From Actinoplanes cyaneus (GTDB taxonomy: Bacteria > Actinomycetota > Actinomycetes > Mycobacteriales > Micromonosporaceae), in assembly GCF_016862095.1 (NCBI RefSeq), contig NZ_BOMH01000013.1, positions 62,001 through 126,000 of the forward strand: a DNA stretch of 64,000 nucleotides, in the 5' to 3' direction. Shown one piece after another: positions 16,482 through 25,157 of the stretch. Positions within the stretch are counted from its first letter, which is position 1. Every line of letters begins with the position of its first letter. The notes under the pieces were generated by a model. That model saw only the letters and a program-made list of their open reading frames with translations, made no database searches and had not been told where the DNA came from. A program made the position numbers and the translations under genes.

Positions 16482-18388
16482 GGTTGCTGCTCCTTCACGG
16501 TCAGGTCGAGGGTACCGATCGAGCCGAGCCCGCTGACGTCGATCTCCAGCCGGGTCAGCTGATCGCCCCACACGTCGCTGAGCAGGGGATCGTCGAGTTC
16601 CTGGATGGTGGTGGTGCACGGCATCGGCGGGCTCCAGCTCAACCGGAGCACGCCCGCGCCGTCCAGCGCGGTGATCACGGCGTGCCCGGCGGCGAGGCGG
16701 ACGGCGCCGGCCACGATCAGGTGCAGGCGGGTCGGCGAGTGACCGGCCGGCGCCAGTTCCCACTGATCCCGCACGGTCACCTCCGCCCGGGCCCGGTCGA
16801 GGCGCGCGGTCCGCCGCCACCGGCGGATCTCGACCGAGGCCCGGCTGCCGGCCGCCGGGTAGGCGTTCGCCAGGTCCAGGGACATCTGCGCGTACGTCCG
16901 GCCGCTGCTCGTCACCACGCCGGCCGCGCCGTGCTCGGGGCCGGGCGCCTGCTCGCGTCCCCGGATCCACGGGACGTTGTGCCACGTGCTGCGCATCGGC
17001 CACAGCTCGTAGCGCCGGGGCCCGAACGTCTGCGCCGTGTACGTCGGCCGTCCCGGATCCACGAGCACCGGCACCCCGCCGAGCGCGACGACGAAACCGC
17101 CCACGTCGTTGTGGTTGTGGTTCTCCCCGTTGTGCCCGCCCTTGACCGCGAGGGTCAGCCCCGCGGGGCTCCCCGCCGCCATCCGCGCGACGAGCACCTG
17201 GGTCGACGGCAGCCACACGTCGAGCGGCAGCCACGACTCGGAGCCGGCGCCGGTCGCGGTGATCCAGCCGGGGTCGGTCAGCGCGCGCAGCAGCCGCCCG
17301 AGCCCGTCGCTCTCACGGGCCACCGGCGTGCCGGGTGTCCGGTGCGCGGCCGCGTACGCCATCGTCGCCTCGTCACCGGCCCGCCGCGCCTCCCGGTGCA
17401 GGGCGTGCCACGGCTGCTCGCCGCGGGGCCGGGCCGGGCAGTCGGCGAAGTTCACGTACCAGGGCCCGCCCAGGTGCATCCGGTGCGGGAACGCCACCGT
17501 CTCCCGCAGCACCCGGATCGGCTCGGCGTTCAGGACACCGCCGGACGCGTACGCCAGCACGTCGAGCGCTTCGAGCAGCCGTCCCGCCCCGTTCCACCAG
17601 TACGCGTAGCCCTCGTCGATCGCGCCGTCGGCGGGCAGCGCGGCGACGTACCGGTCGAGCCCGTCGATCACGAGCCGGATCAGCGACTCCCGGCGCTCGC
17701 CCTCGTCGACGAGTTGCAGCGCCGCGACCAGCACGTTCCCGTGGATCCACGGGTTCCAGTTGTGCACCCGGCCGTCGAGCCCGAGCCAGTGCCAGTCGCG
17801 CCGCCGCTCGAACGGGCCCAGCACGCGACGCTCCACCTCGTGCCGGATGCGCTGCCGCAGCCCCGGCGTCCGCTCGTCGAGCTGCGCGCCGAGCAGGTGA
17901 TCGATCCAGGCCAGTTCCGCGGCGACCTCACCGGCGCCGAGATCCAGGTACGGATCGGTCACCGTCGGCACCACCGACCCGTGCCGCTCGTACGTGTCGT
18001 CGTGCGCCGGCCAGCACCAGCTGCTCTGCTCGCACCAGAGCGTGACCCCGTCCGCCACCTCGTCGAGCCACCGTTCGCCGAGGGTGACCGCCGCGAGCAC
18101 CGCGGCCCGGGTGACCCGCTCGTGCCGGGCCCGGACGACCTGCTCGTACGCGTCGCGGTCGCCGTCCCGGAAGTAGCGCGCATATCCACTCGCGAGCGGC
18201 ACCGGCCAGGGCGTGCCGAGGTCCGCGGCGGCGCGCGAGCGCAGCTCGTCCACGGGCGGCACGGCCCAGGCGGCGCGATCGGTCGCGGGCGGCACGGGCA
18301 GGCAGCGGCCGGGCGGCAGCAGCATTCCCGGCCCGACGTCCGGCCAGGCCCGCGACAGAGGCGATCGATGCTGATCGGATCTGATCAC
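16478..18388 (-). CDS. heparinase II/III-family polysaccharide lyase
   Basis: 636 residues with the heparinase II/III layout: an N-terminal alpha-toroid (about 60-370; NWNPWIHGN near residue 210) followed by a beta-sandwich containing GHNGENHNHNDVGGFVVALGG near 418-440, the conserved metal/active-site region. These lyases cleave uronic-acid glycans (heparinoids, alginate, ulvan or similar) by beta-elimination. No signal peptide is seen, so it probably acts on imported oligosaccharides. First gene of a lyase-regulator unit. The GTG at 18388 has no Shine-Dalgarno, but a TAGGAT -10 box ends 7 bases before it, so the mRNA may be leaderless. Glycan specificity is not determinable. Confidence 0.85.
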   Translation of the reverse strand: MIRSDQHRSPLSRAWPDVGPGMLLPPGRCLPVPPATDRAAWAVPPVDELRSRAAADLGTPWPVPLASGYARYFRDGDRDAYEQVVRARHERVTRAAVLAAVTLGERWLDEVADGVTLWCEQSSWCWPAHDDTYERHGSVVPTVTDPYLDLGAGEVAAELAWIDHLLGAQLDERTPGLRQRIRHEVERRVLGPFERRRDWHWLGLDGRVHNWNPWIHGNVLVAALQLVDEGERRESLIRLVIDGLDRYVAALPADGAIDEGYAYWWNGAGRLLEALDVLAYASGGVLNAEPIRVLRETVAFPHRMHLGGPWYVNFADCPARPRGEQPWHALHREARRAGDEATMAYAAAHRTPGTPVARESDGLGRLLRALTDPGWITATGAGSESWLPLDVWLPSTQVLVARMAAGSPAGLTLAVKGGHNGENHNHNDVGGFVVALGGVPVLVDPGRPTYTAQTFGPRRYELWPMRSTWHNVPWIRGREQAPGPEHGAAGVVTSSGRTYAQMSLDLANAYPAAGSRASVEIRRWRRTARLDRARAEVTVRDQWELAPAGHSPTRLHLIVAGAVRLAAGHAVITALDGAGVLRLSWSPPMPCTTTIQELDDPLLSDVWGDQLTRLEIDVSGLGSIGTLDLTVKEQQP

Positions 18389-18406
18389 TTTGAGGATCCT
18401 AGATGG

Positions 18407-18423
18407 CCGCTCAGTGCGAGCGG
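18407..18423. promoter_or_regulatory. operator dyad in the lyase promoter
   Basis: CCGCTC-AGTGC-GAGCGG, a perfect 6-5-6 interrupted palindrome. It lies between the proposed minus-strand -35 (TTCCGC, 18420-18425) and -10 (TAGGAT, 18396-18401) of the lyase gene, so bound protein would block the promoter. Likely site for the DeoR/LacI chimeric regulator; this is unproven. Confidence 0.45.
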
Positions 18424-18495
18424 AACACTCCGCAGAGACAAAAGTCCAGCTCGACCCCGTCGATCACTTCTGACTGCATCAGTCTGTTCAAGACA

Positions 18496-18524
18496 TTGAC
18501 ATGCGCGATTGTGAGCGTTTAACG
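18496..18524 (+). promoter_or_regulatory. promoter and operator of the uronate-uptake operon
   Basis: TTGACA (18496-18501), 16 bases, then TTTAAC (18518-18523). The -10 overlaps the palindrome CGTT-T-AACG (18516-18524). Transcription would start around 18531, about 35 bases before the GTG at 18567. The overlap of dyad and -10 suggests repression. Confidence 0.55.
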
Positions 18525-18566
18525 TCCTCGAAACCGAGCCGTCCGATTGAGTTCGGAGAGTGCCGA

Positions 18567-20408
18567 GTGCCTGAAGACGTGATCACCATCGATGGAGAGC
18601 GCGCCGACTGGGAGCGCGCCGACTGGCTGCGCTTCGCCGACCGCCTGCTCGCCGCCGCGGCCCGCCACGCCAGCCCCGGCCGCGCCCGGTTCGACCTGCC
18701 CGGCGCCGAGGGCGGCTACGGCCACGACGTGGACGGCCTGGAGGGTTTCGCCCGGACGTTCCTGACGGCCGGCTTCCGGATCGCCGGGGCGCGCGGCACG
18801 GGCGTCGACGAGCTGATCGAGCGGTACGCGACCGGCCTCGCCACCGGCACCGACCCGTCCTCGCCCGAGCGCTGGGTCCGGCTCACCGAGCACGGCCAGG
18901 CCAAGGTGGAGGCGGCGAGCATCGCGCTGATCCTGGACCTGACCCGCCCGTGGCTCTGGGACCGCCTGGACCCGCGCGTCCAGGAACGGATCGTGGACTA
19001 TCTGTCGCCGGCGGTGGGCGACGACACGTACCCGCAGATCAATTGGGTCTGGTTCCGGCTGGTCACGCAGACGTTCCTGCGCTCGGTCGGCGGGCCCTGG
19101 TCGGCCCGCGAGATGGAGGCGGACCTCGCCACGCACGACTCGTTCCGGCGGGCCGACGGCTGGCTCTCCGACGGGCCGAAACGGGCGTTCGACCACTACA
19201 CCGGGTGGGCGCTGCACCTCTACCCGATCCTCTGGGGCCGGATGCGCGGCGCCTCGCCGGACAAGCGCTGGGTGGACGACCTCGACCGTTACCTGCAGGA
19301 CGCGGTCGCGCTGGTCGGCGGGGACGGCTCGCCGCTGCTGCAGGGGCGCAGCCTGATCTACCGGTTCGCGGCCGCCGCGCCGTTCTGGGCGGGAGTGCTC
19401 GCCGAGGTTCCGTCGGTGCCGCCCGGGCAGCTGCGGCACGCGGCCGACCGGATCGTGCGGCACTTCGCCGACCGCGGCGCGCCGGACGCGGACGGGCTGC
19501 TCAGCATGGGGTGGCACGGGCCGTGGCGGCGGCTGGCGCAGTCCTACTCCGGGCCCGGCTCGCCGTACTGGGCCAGCAAGGGACTGCTCGGCATCGCGCT
19601 GCCCGAGGACCATCCGGTGTGGACCGCGCCGAGCGTGCCGCTGCCCGTGGAGCGCGGCGATGTGCTGCGGGTGGTGCGCGCGCCGGGCTGGATCATCTCG
19701 GGGACCCGGGCCGACGGGATCGTCCGCGTGATCAACCACGGCACCGATCACGGTTTCGCGGACCAGGGCCGGGCGGACTCGCCGCTGTACGCACGGATCG
19801 GGTACTCGACGGCGACCTCGCCGGTGCTCGACGACTCCGGCTGGACCGACCCGGTCGACCAGTCGGTGGTGCTCGTCGACGCGGACGGGCGGACGACGCA
19901 TCGCACGGGGATGCGCCTGATCGCCGTACGCGAGGAGGGTCTTGCCGGGTCTGCCGGTCCGGTCCATTGGGTGACCTCGTGGGACGACGGTCCCGATCAT
20001 GGTGAGGGACGGGCCGCGACGCTTCGCGAGGCCGGCCACCTGACGGTCTTCTCGCTGGTCCGCGGGCCCTACGAGGTGCGCTTCGCCAGGGTCGACGCCG
20101 CCGCGGCCGAGGCGGTCCGCCTGCGGATCGGTGGCTGGGCCGGGCCGCTCTCGCACCTGTCCGCGATCCTGCCGCCCGGCGGCGTCCCCGGTTCCACCGT
20201 CCACGACGACCCCGGGCCGCTTCCCGGACCCGCCCGCGTGCCCTGGATCGACCATCCGGTCCGGGCCGGCGTCTGGACCGCCACGCTCGTCGCTCTCGGC
20301 GCCGGTCTGCCCCGGAGCCCGCACTGCGCCGTCGAGATCGGCGACGACGTGCGGGTGACCTGGCCGGACGGCGTGCTCACGCGCCACCACAACTTCTTGG
20401 AGGAGTAG
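18567..20408 (+). CDS. DUF2264-domain protein of the uronate locus
   Basis: 613 residues matching the DUF2264 family throughout. The N-terminal part is an alpha-toroid rich in Trp (INWVWFRLVTQTFLRSVGG; GWALHLYPILWGRM). The C-terminal part is a beta-sandwich (from about 400; GIVRVINHGTDHGF). The overall plan resembles polysaccharide lyases and unsaturated glucuronyl hydrolases, and the family is usually found in glycan-utilisation loci, but its reaction is not established. The GTG at 18567 was chosen for GGAGAG 6 bases upstream. First gene of an operon with the ABC importer; the next start follows its stop by two bases. No signal peptide, so it is intracellular. Confidence 0.8.
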   Translation: MPEDVITIDGERADWERADWLRFADRLLAAAARHASPGRARFDLPGAEGGYGHDVDGLEGFARTFLTAGFRIAGARGTGVDELIERYATGLATGTDPSSPERWVRLTEHGQAKVEAASIALILDLTRPWLWDRLDPRVQERIVDYLSPAVGDDTYPQINWVWFRLVTQTFLRSVGGPWSAREMEADLATHDSFRRADGWLSDGPKRAFDHYTGWALHLYPILWGRMRGASPDKRWVDDLDRYLQDAVALVGGDGSPLLQGRSLIYRFAAAAPFWAGVLAEVPSVPPGQLRHAADRIVRHFADRGAPDADGLLSMGWHGPWRRLAQSYSGPGSPYWASKGLLGIALPEDHPVWTAPSVPLPVERGDVLRVVRAPGWIISGTRADGIVRVINHGTDHGFADQGRADSPLYARIGYSTATSPVLDDSGWTDPVDQSVVLVDADGRTTHRTGMRLIAVREEGLAGSAGPVHWVTSWDDGPDHGEGRAATLREAGHLTVFSLVRGPYEVRFARVDAAAAEAVRLRIGGWAGPLSHLSAILPPGGVPGSTVHDDPGPLPGPARVPWIDHPVRAGVWTATLVALGAGLPRSPHCAVEIGDDVRVTWPDGVLTRHHNFLEE

Positions 20409-20410
20409 GG

Positions 20411-21712
20411 ATGAAACGCTCGACAGCCGCCGTCCTGGGCGCCGTCACGGCGCTCTCGCTCACGCTGACCGGCTGCGGTTCCGGCGACGACGAGGCTGGT
20501 GGCGCCGGTGACAAGACGCTCACGCTCGCCGGCTGGAGCCTGGCCACCACACCGGAGTTCAAGGTGCTCGCCGACGGGTTCCACGCCGCGAACCCGGATT
20601 ACACGGTCGAGCTCAAGGAGTACGACCCGAAGAACTACGACACCCAGATGATCGCTGACCTGGCGGCCGGCAAGGCGCCGGACCTCTACGTGCAGAAGAC
20701 GTTGAAGAACTTCTACACCTACCAGAACGGCAAGCAGCTGCTCGACGTGTCCGACGTCGCGTCCGGGCTCGGCTCGTCGGCCAACGGTCTGCCGTTCTAC
20801 CAGGTCGAGGGCAAGACGTTCGCGATCCCGTACCGGCAGGACTCCTGGGTCGTCTACTACAACAAGGCGCTCTTCGACCAGGCCAAGGTGAAGTACCCGG
20901 ACGGGTCGTGGACCTGGGACGACTACGCGGCCGCCGGCAAGCAGCTGACCACGGGGCTGAAGTCGGCCGGGTCGAAGGCGCTCGGCGTCTACGAGCACGT
21001 GTGGCAGTCGACGCTGCAGGGCTTCGCGTTGGCGCAGACCGCCGGAGCCGATCTGAGCAGCGGGAACTTCGGCTACCTCAAGCCGTACTACACGCGGGCG
21101 GTGGATCTGCAGAAGGCCGGCGCGCAGGTCGGGCTCGGCGACGCGACCACGAACAACCTGACGTACCAGGCGCAGTTCGGCAAGCAGCAGGCAGCCATGA
21201 TGACCATGGGCACCTGGTACATCGCGACTCTGCTCAGCCAGCAGAAGAGCGGCGACGCGGACAAGTTCGCGTGGGGGATCGCGCCGGCGCCGCAGCTCGA
21301 CAAGTCGACCACCGGCATGTCGGCCACCCCGGTCACCTTCGCCGACCCGACCGGCATGGGGATCAACCCGAAGATCGGTAAGGGCAAGGTCGACGCGGCG
21401 AAGAAGTTCCTGGCGTACGTCGGTGGGCCGGAAGCCGCGAAGGCCCTGGCCGGGATCGGCATCACGCCGGCCGACACCGACGCGGCGGCCGCCACGATCT
21501 TCTCGATCCCGGGCGTGCCGGCCGACGACGTCTCCAAGTTCGCGTTCACCAAGCACGACACCAGGCCGGAGAACCCGGTCGGCAAGTACACCGCGCCGCT
21601 GCAGAACATCCTCAACGACCTGCACACCGCGGTGCTCTCCGGCACGAAGGACATCGACACCGCGATCACCGAGGCGCAGGACCGGGCCAGGAACGAGGTC
21701 CTGAACAAGTGA
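20411..21712 (+). CDS. ABC sugar-importer substrate-binding lipoprotein
   Basis: 433 residues. It has a lipoprotein signal with lipobox LTLTGC (Cys22) and an extracellular solute-binding protein family 1 fold (for example ADLAAGKAPDLYVQK, IPYRQDSWVVYYNKALFDQ, GTWYIATLLS). It would capture an oligosaccharide for the two permeases that follow. GGAGGAG just upstream of the ATG overlaps the end of the DUF2264 gene. Its stop overlaps the permease start (GTGA). Context suggests an unsaturated uronate-containing oligosaccharide as ligand. Confidence 0.92.
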   Translation: MKRSTAAVLGAVTALSLTLTGCGSGDDEAGGAGDKTLTLAGWSLATTPEFKVLADGFHAANPDYTVELKEYDPKNYDTQMIADLAAGKAPDLYVQKTLKNFYTYQNGKQLLDVSDVASGLGSSANGLPFYQVEGKTFAIPYRQDSWVVYYNKALFDQAKVKYPDGSWTWDDYAAAGKQLTTGLKSAGSKALGVYEHVWQSTLQGFALAQTAGADLSSGNFGYLKPYYTRAVDLQKAGAQVGLGDATTNNLTYQAQFGKQQAAMMTMGTWYIATLLSQQKSGDADKFAWGIAPAPQLDKSTTGMSATPVTFADPTGMGINPKIGKGKVDAAKKFLAYVGGPEAAKALAGIGITPADTDAAAATIFSIPGVPADDVSKFAFTKHDTRPENPVGKYTAPLQNILNDLHTAVLSGTKDIDTAITEAQDRARNEVLNK

Positions 21713-22578
21713 CCAGGGGCCGGAACACCGTGCTCGGCTGGAGTTTCCTGCTGCCGAACTTCGCCGGGTTCGCGGTGCTCACCATGGTCCCGGTGGTGCT
21801 GCTCTTCTACTACGCGTTCACCACCTGGGACATCTTCGGCGGCGCGGAGTGGTCCGGTCTCGACAACGCGCGCCAGATGATGCACGACGCCAGCTTCTGG
21901 ACGGCGCTGCGGAACACGCTCTACTACACGGTGTTCCACATCCCGCTCACGCTGGTGGCGTCGCTCGGGCTGGCGGTGCTGTTGAACAAGCGGCTGCGGG
22001 CGGTGGCGTTCTTCCGCACCGTCGCGTTCTTCCCGTACATCGCGTCGATCGTGGCCGTGGCCCAGGTCTGGAACATGCTGTTCAGCCCGGGATACGGGCC
22101 GGTCAACGCGGTGCTGCGGGCGGTCGGCGTGGACAACCCGCCGGGCTGGACGACGTCAGCGGACTGGTCCATGCCGGCGGTGATCGTGGTCGGCACCTGG
22201 CGGGAGATGGGCTACTTCATGCTGATCTTCCTGGCCGGGCTGCAGACCGTGCCGGGCGAGCTCTACGAGGCGGCCCGGGTCGACGGCGCCAACGCCTGGC
22301 AGCGGCTGTGGGCGGTGACCCTGCCGTGCCTGCGCCCGACCACGTTCTTCGTCGTCGTGATGCTCACCATCAACAGCTTCAAGGTGCTCGACCTGATCCT
22401 CGTGATGACCAACGGCGGGCCCGGCCAGTCGACGCTCGTGCTCGCGCAGTACGTCTACCGCAAGGGCTTCGAGGAGAACCAGTTCGGTTACGCCTCGGCG
22501 GTCTCGGTCGTGCTGTTCCTGCTGTGTTTCCTGGTCACCGTCGTGCAGTTCGCGGTGAACCGCCGTCGGGAGGCTTGA
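21709..22578 (+). CDS. ABC sugar-importer permease (MalF type)
   Basis: 289 residues, six membrane helices, carbohydrate uptake (CUT1) class. The EAA loop that contacts the ATPase reads ELYEAARVDGANAWQRLWAVTLP. GTG start overlapping the binding-protein stop. The extra periplasmic loop of E. coli MalF is absent, as is usual. Pairs with the next gene to form the membrane channel. Confidence 0.92.
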   Translation: MTRGRNTVLGWSFLLPNFAGFAVLTMVPVVLLFYYAFTTWDIFGGAEWSGLDNARQMMHDASFWTALRNTLYYTVFHIPLTLVASLGLAVLLNKRLRAVAFFRTVAFFPYIASIVAVAQVWNMLFSPGYGPVNAVLRAVGVDNPPGWTTSADWSMPAVIVVGTWREMGYFMLIFLAGLQTVPGELYEAARVDGANAWQRLWAVTLPCLRPTTFFVVVMLTINSFKVLDLILVMTNGGPGQSTLVLAQYVYRKGFEENQFGYASAVSVVLFLLCFLVTVVQFAVNRRREA

Positions 22579-23459
22579 TGACCACGCTGGTGACCCCGGC
22601 CCCGGTACGGACCGAGACCCCGCCCACCCGCCCGCGGACCGGCAACCGGATCGGCCGTGTCCTCGGCTACCTCGCCATGGTCGTCGCCTCGGTGGCCGTG
22701 CTGCTGCCCTTCTACTGGATGGTCGTCTCCTCGCTGAAGACGAACAACGAGGTCTTCACCATCCCGGTGACCTGGCTGCCGTCGAAGCCGCAGTGGGAGC
22801 ACTACGTCGACATCTGGACCCGGTCGGACCTGACCACCTGGCTCGGCAACACCGTGCTGCTCTCGGTGGTGGTGACGTTCCTGCAGGTCCTGACGGGCAG
22901 CTTCGCGGCGTACGGCTTCTCGAAGATCCGTTTCCCGGGCCGCGACGCACTGTTCCTGCTCTACATCGGCACCCTGGCCGTGCCGTGGCAGTCGTACATG
23001 ATCCCGCAGTTCGTGCTGCTCTCGAAGTTTCACCTGTCGGACACGCTGTGGTCGATCATCGCGATCCAGGCGTTCGGCGCGATCGGCGTCTTCCTGATGA
23101 AGCAGTTCTACGAGTCGATCCCCGACGAACTGGTCGACGCCGCGCGGATCGACGGGATGAGCGAGTTCGGGATCTACCGCCGGATCATGCTGCCGCTCTC
23201 CACCCCGGCGCTGGCGAGCCTGGCCCTGCTCACCCTGGTGAACACGTGGAACGACTTCCTCGGGCCGCTGCTCTACCTGCGATCGAGCAATCTGTGGACG
23301 ATCCAGCTGGGGCTGCGCACGTTCATCAGCCAGTACAGCGCCGAGTACGCGCTGATCATGACCGGCTCGGTGCTCTCCGTCCTGCCGATCGTGGTGATCT
23401 TCCTGCTCGGCCAGCGGTACTTCGTCGAGGGCGTCGCGACGACGGGACTGAAGGGATGA
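22578..23459 (+). CDS. ABC sugar-importer permease (MalG type)
   Basis: 293 residues with a cytoplasmic N-terminus and six helices. The EAA loop is ELVDAARIDGMSEFGIYRRIMLP. The start ATG overlaps the previous stop by one base (TGATG). The locus has no ATPase gene; actinobacterial CUT1 importers commonly share a distant MsiK-type ATPase, which is probably the case here. Confidence 0.92.
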   Translation: MTTLVTPAPVRTETPPTRPRTGNRIGRVLGYLAMVVASVAVLLPFYWMVVSSLKTNNEVFTIPVTWLPSKPQWEHYVDIWTRSDLTTWLGNTVLLSVVVTFLQVLTGSFAAYGFSKIRFPGRDALFLLYIGTLAVPWQSYMIPQFVLLSKFHLSDTLWSIIAIQAFGAIGVFLMKQFYESIPDELVDAARIDGMSEFGIYRRIMLPLSTPALASLALLTLVNTWNDFLGPLLYLRSSNLWTIQLGLRTFISQYSAEYALIMTGSVLSVLPIVVIFLLGQRYFVEGVATTGLKG

Positions 23460-24082
23460 GACGCCACCTGGGCGCCGTCTTCGACCTGGCGTATCTCGCG
23501 CTGATGACCAACGTGCTGCTCACCGTGGCGCTGCTCCCAATGCTGGCGGCGCTGTTCAGCCCGGTGTTCCTGGTGTTCGCGCCGCTGGTCGCGCCGGGAC
23601 TGTGCGCGGCGTTCGCGGTCTTCGCCGCCCATCCGGGCCCGGTGATCGGCACGTTCGTCAGCGCCTGGCGCTCGTGCTTCCGGCGGGCGGTCACGCTCGG
23701 CGCGATGGCGACGGGCGCGCTGATCGTGCTCGGCGTCGACGTGCGGGTCGCCTCGGGCCGGCCGGCGGGCGCGGTGCTGATCCCGGTGCTGGCCGTGCTG
23801 ATCCTGCTCGTCGTGGTGGCGACCCTGCTGGGCCTGGTCGCGCTCGCCGCGCAGCCCGGCGCCCGGGTCCGCGACGTCGTGAGGATCGGGACCCTTTCCG
23901 GCGTACGGCGGTGGTACCTCACCCTGCCGTCGCTGGGCGTGCTCGTGCTGTTCGAGGCGTTGTTCGCGGCCCATCCGGTGCCGGCGCTCGCGCTCGCGGC
24001 CAGTCCGCTGCTCTACGTCGTCTGGGCCAACAGCAACTACACCCTCGCGCCCGCTTTTCACCCGACCGGAAGGAACCCATGA
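23456..24082 (+). CDS. DUF624/YesL-type membrane protein
   Basis: 208-residue membrane protein with about five helices and the length and motif pattern of DUF624 (YesL) proteins. It opens with LAYLALMTNVLLTVALLPML and ends with LLYVVWANSNYTLAPAF. These small proteins typically sit beside CUT1 importers and pectin or uronate enzymes (as in the Bacillus yes cluster). A role in assembly or regulation of the importer is possible but unproven. ATGA overlaps on both sides (23456 and 24079) place it firmly in the operon. Confidence 0.8.
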   Translation: MRRHLGAVFDLAYLALMTNVLLTVALLPMLAALFSPVFLVFAPLVAPGLCAAFAVFAAHPGPVIGTFVSAWRSCFRRAVTLGAMATGALIVLGVDVRVASGRPAGAVLIPVLAVLILLVVVATLLGLVALAAQPGARVRDVVRIGTLSGVRRWYLTLPSLGVLVLFEALFAAHPVPALALAASPLLYVVWANSNYTLAPAFHPTGRNP

Positions 24083-25149
24083 CGGCGATCGACGTGACCG
24101 CCGCCGCGGTGACCGCGGCACTGTCCATCATCGACGCGAACCTCGCCGAGTTCGGGGACCGGTATCCCGCCGACACCACGGTCGGCGACCGCTATCCGCT
24201 CCGGCCCGCCAACACGGGCTGGACCACGAGTTTCTGGCCCGGCATGATCTGGCTGGCGCACGACCTGACCGGGGACGAGAAGTACCTGCGCGCGGCGCGC
24301 GGGCACGTGCGCAGCTTCGCGTCGCGCGTCGCGGACAAGGTCGACATCGACACCCACGACCTCGGCTTCCTCTACACGCTGTCGTGTGTGACGGCCTGTC
24401 GCCATACCGGGGACGAGGAGGCGAAGCAGGCCGCGCTGGCGGCGGCCGACCACCTGATCTCCCGCGTCCTGGAACCCGCGGGCATCATCCAGGCGTGGGG
24501 TGACCTGCGGGACCCCGCCCAGCAGGGCCGGACGATCATCGACAGCCTGATGAACACGCCGCTGCTGTTCTGGGCGTCGGAGCAGACCGGTCTCGCCCAT
24601 TACGCGCAAGCCGCGCGACGGCACGCGGAACAGTTGCGGGACCACATCCTGCGGCCGGACGGAAGCACGTTCCACACCTTCTACTGGGACCCGGTGACGG
24701 GAGCGCCCCTGCGCGGGGAGACCGAGCAGGGGCATGCCGACGACTCGTGCTGGGCGCGCGGGCAGGCGTGGGGGATCTACGGGTTCTACCTCAATTACCA
24801 GCACACCGGGGACACGTCGTTCCTCGACGCGGCGAAGCGGTGCGCCGATCACTTCCCGGCGGACGGCGTGCCGTACTGGGACCTCTCGCTCACCGGTGTC
24901 GAACGGGACTCGTCGGCGGCCGCCATCGCGGTGTGCGGGCTGCTCTCGCTCGGGCGCGACGCGGAAGCGGGGCGGATCCTCGGTGCTCTGATCAGCGATT
25001 ACGCCAGCCCCGGCAACGCGCTGCTGCGGCACGGCGTCTACGACCGGCCCAAGGGGATCGGGGTGGACGAGGGGACGCTGTGGGGCGACTACTTCTACCT
25101 CGAGGCGCTCACCCGGGTGACCCGGCCCGGCTGGGCGCACCCGTGGTGA
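24079..25149 (+). CDS. GH88 unsaturated glucuronyl hydrolase
   Basis: 356-residue cytoplasmic enzyme, GH88 alpha6/alpha6 barrel. It hydrates and releases the 4,5-unsaturated uronate left by polysaccharide lyases. Family residues are visible: the Asp in DTHDLGFLY near residue 94, the Asp in IIDSLMN near 154, and the His-containing GHADDSCWARGQAWGIYGF near 214-232. The last gene of the operon, coupled by ATGA to DUF624. Together with the divergent lyase it indicates that the imported glycan contains uronic acid. Specificity could extend to ulvan-, heparinoid- or gellan-type products. Confidence 0.9.
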   Translation: MTAIDVTAAAVTAALSIIDANLAEFGDRYPADTTVGDRYPLRPANTGWTTSFWPGMIWLAHDLTGDEKYLRAARGHVRSFASRVADKVDIDTHDLGFLYTLSCVTACRHTGDEEAKQAALAAADHLISRVLEPAGIIQAWGDLRDPAQQGRTIIDSLMNTPLLFWASEQTGLAHYAQAARRHAEQLRDHILRPDGSTFHTFYWDPVTGAPLRGETEQGHADDSCWARGQAWGIYGFYLNYQHTGDTSFLDAAKRCADHFPADGVPYWDLSLTGVERDSSAAAIAVCGLLSLGRDAEAGRILGALISDYASPGNALLRHGVYDRPKGIGVDEGTLWGDYFYLEALTRVTRPGWAHPW

Positions 25150-25157
25150 GCCGCCGT

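Noticed and set aside
16482-17234. N-terminal extension of the regulator frame
   Set aside because: It is antisense-frame shadow within the lyase gene; the GTG at 16481 with GGAG and the GTGA overlap defines the regulator start.
20411-24082. Missing ATPase in the ABC importer as evidence of a broken operon
   Set aside because: Actinobacterial CUT1 importers routinely rely on a shared distant MsiK-type ATPase, so its absence is normal.
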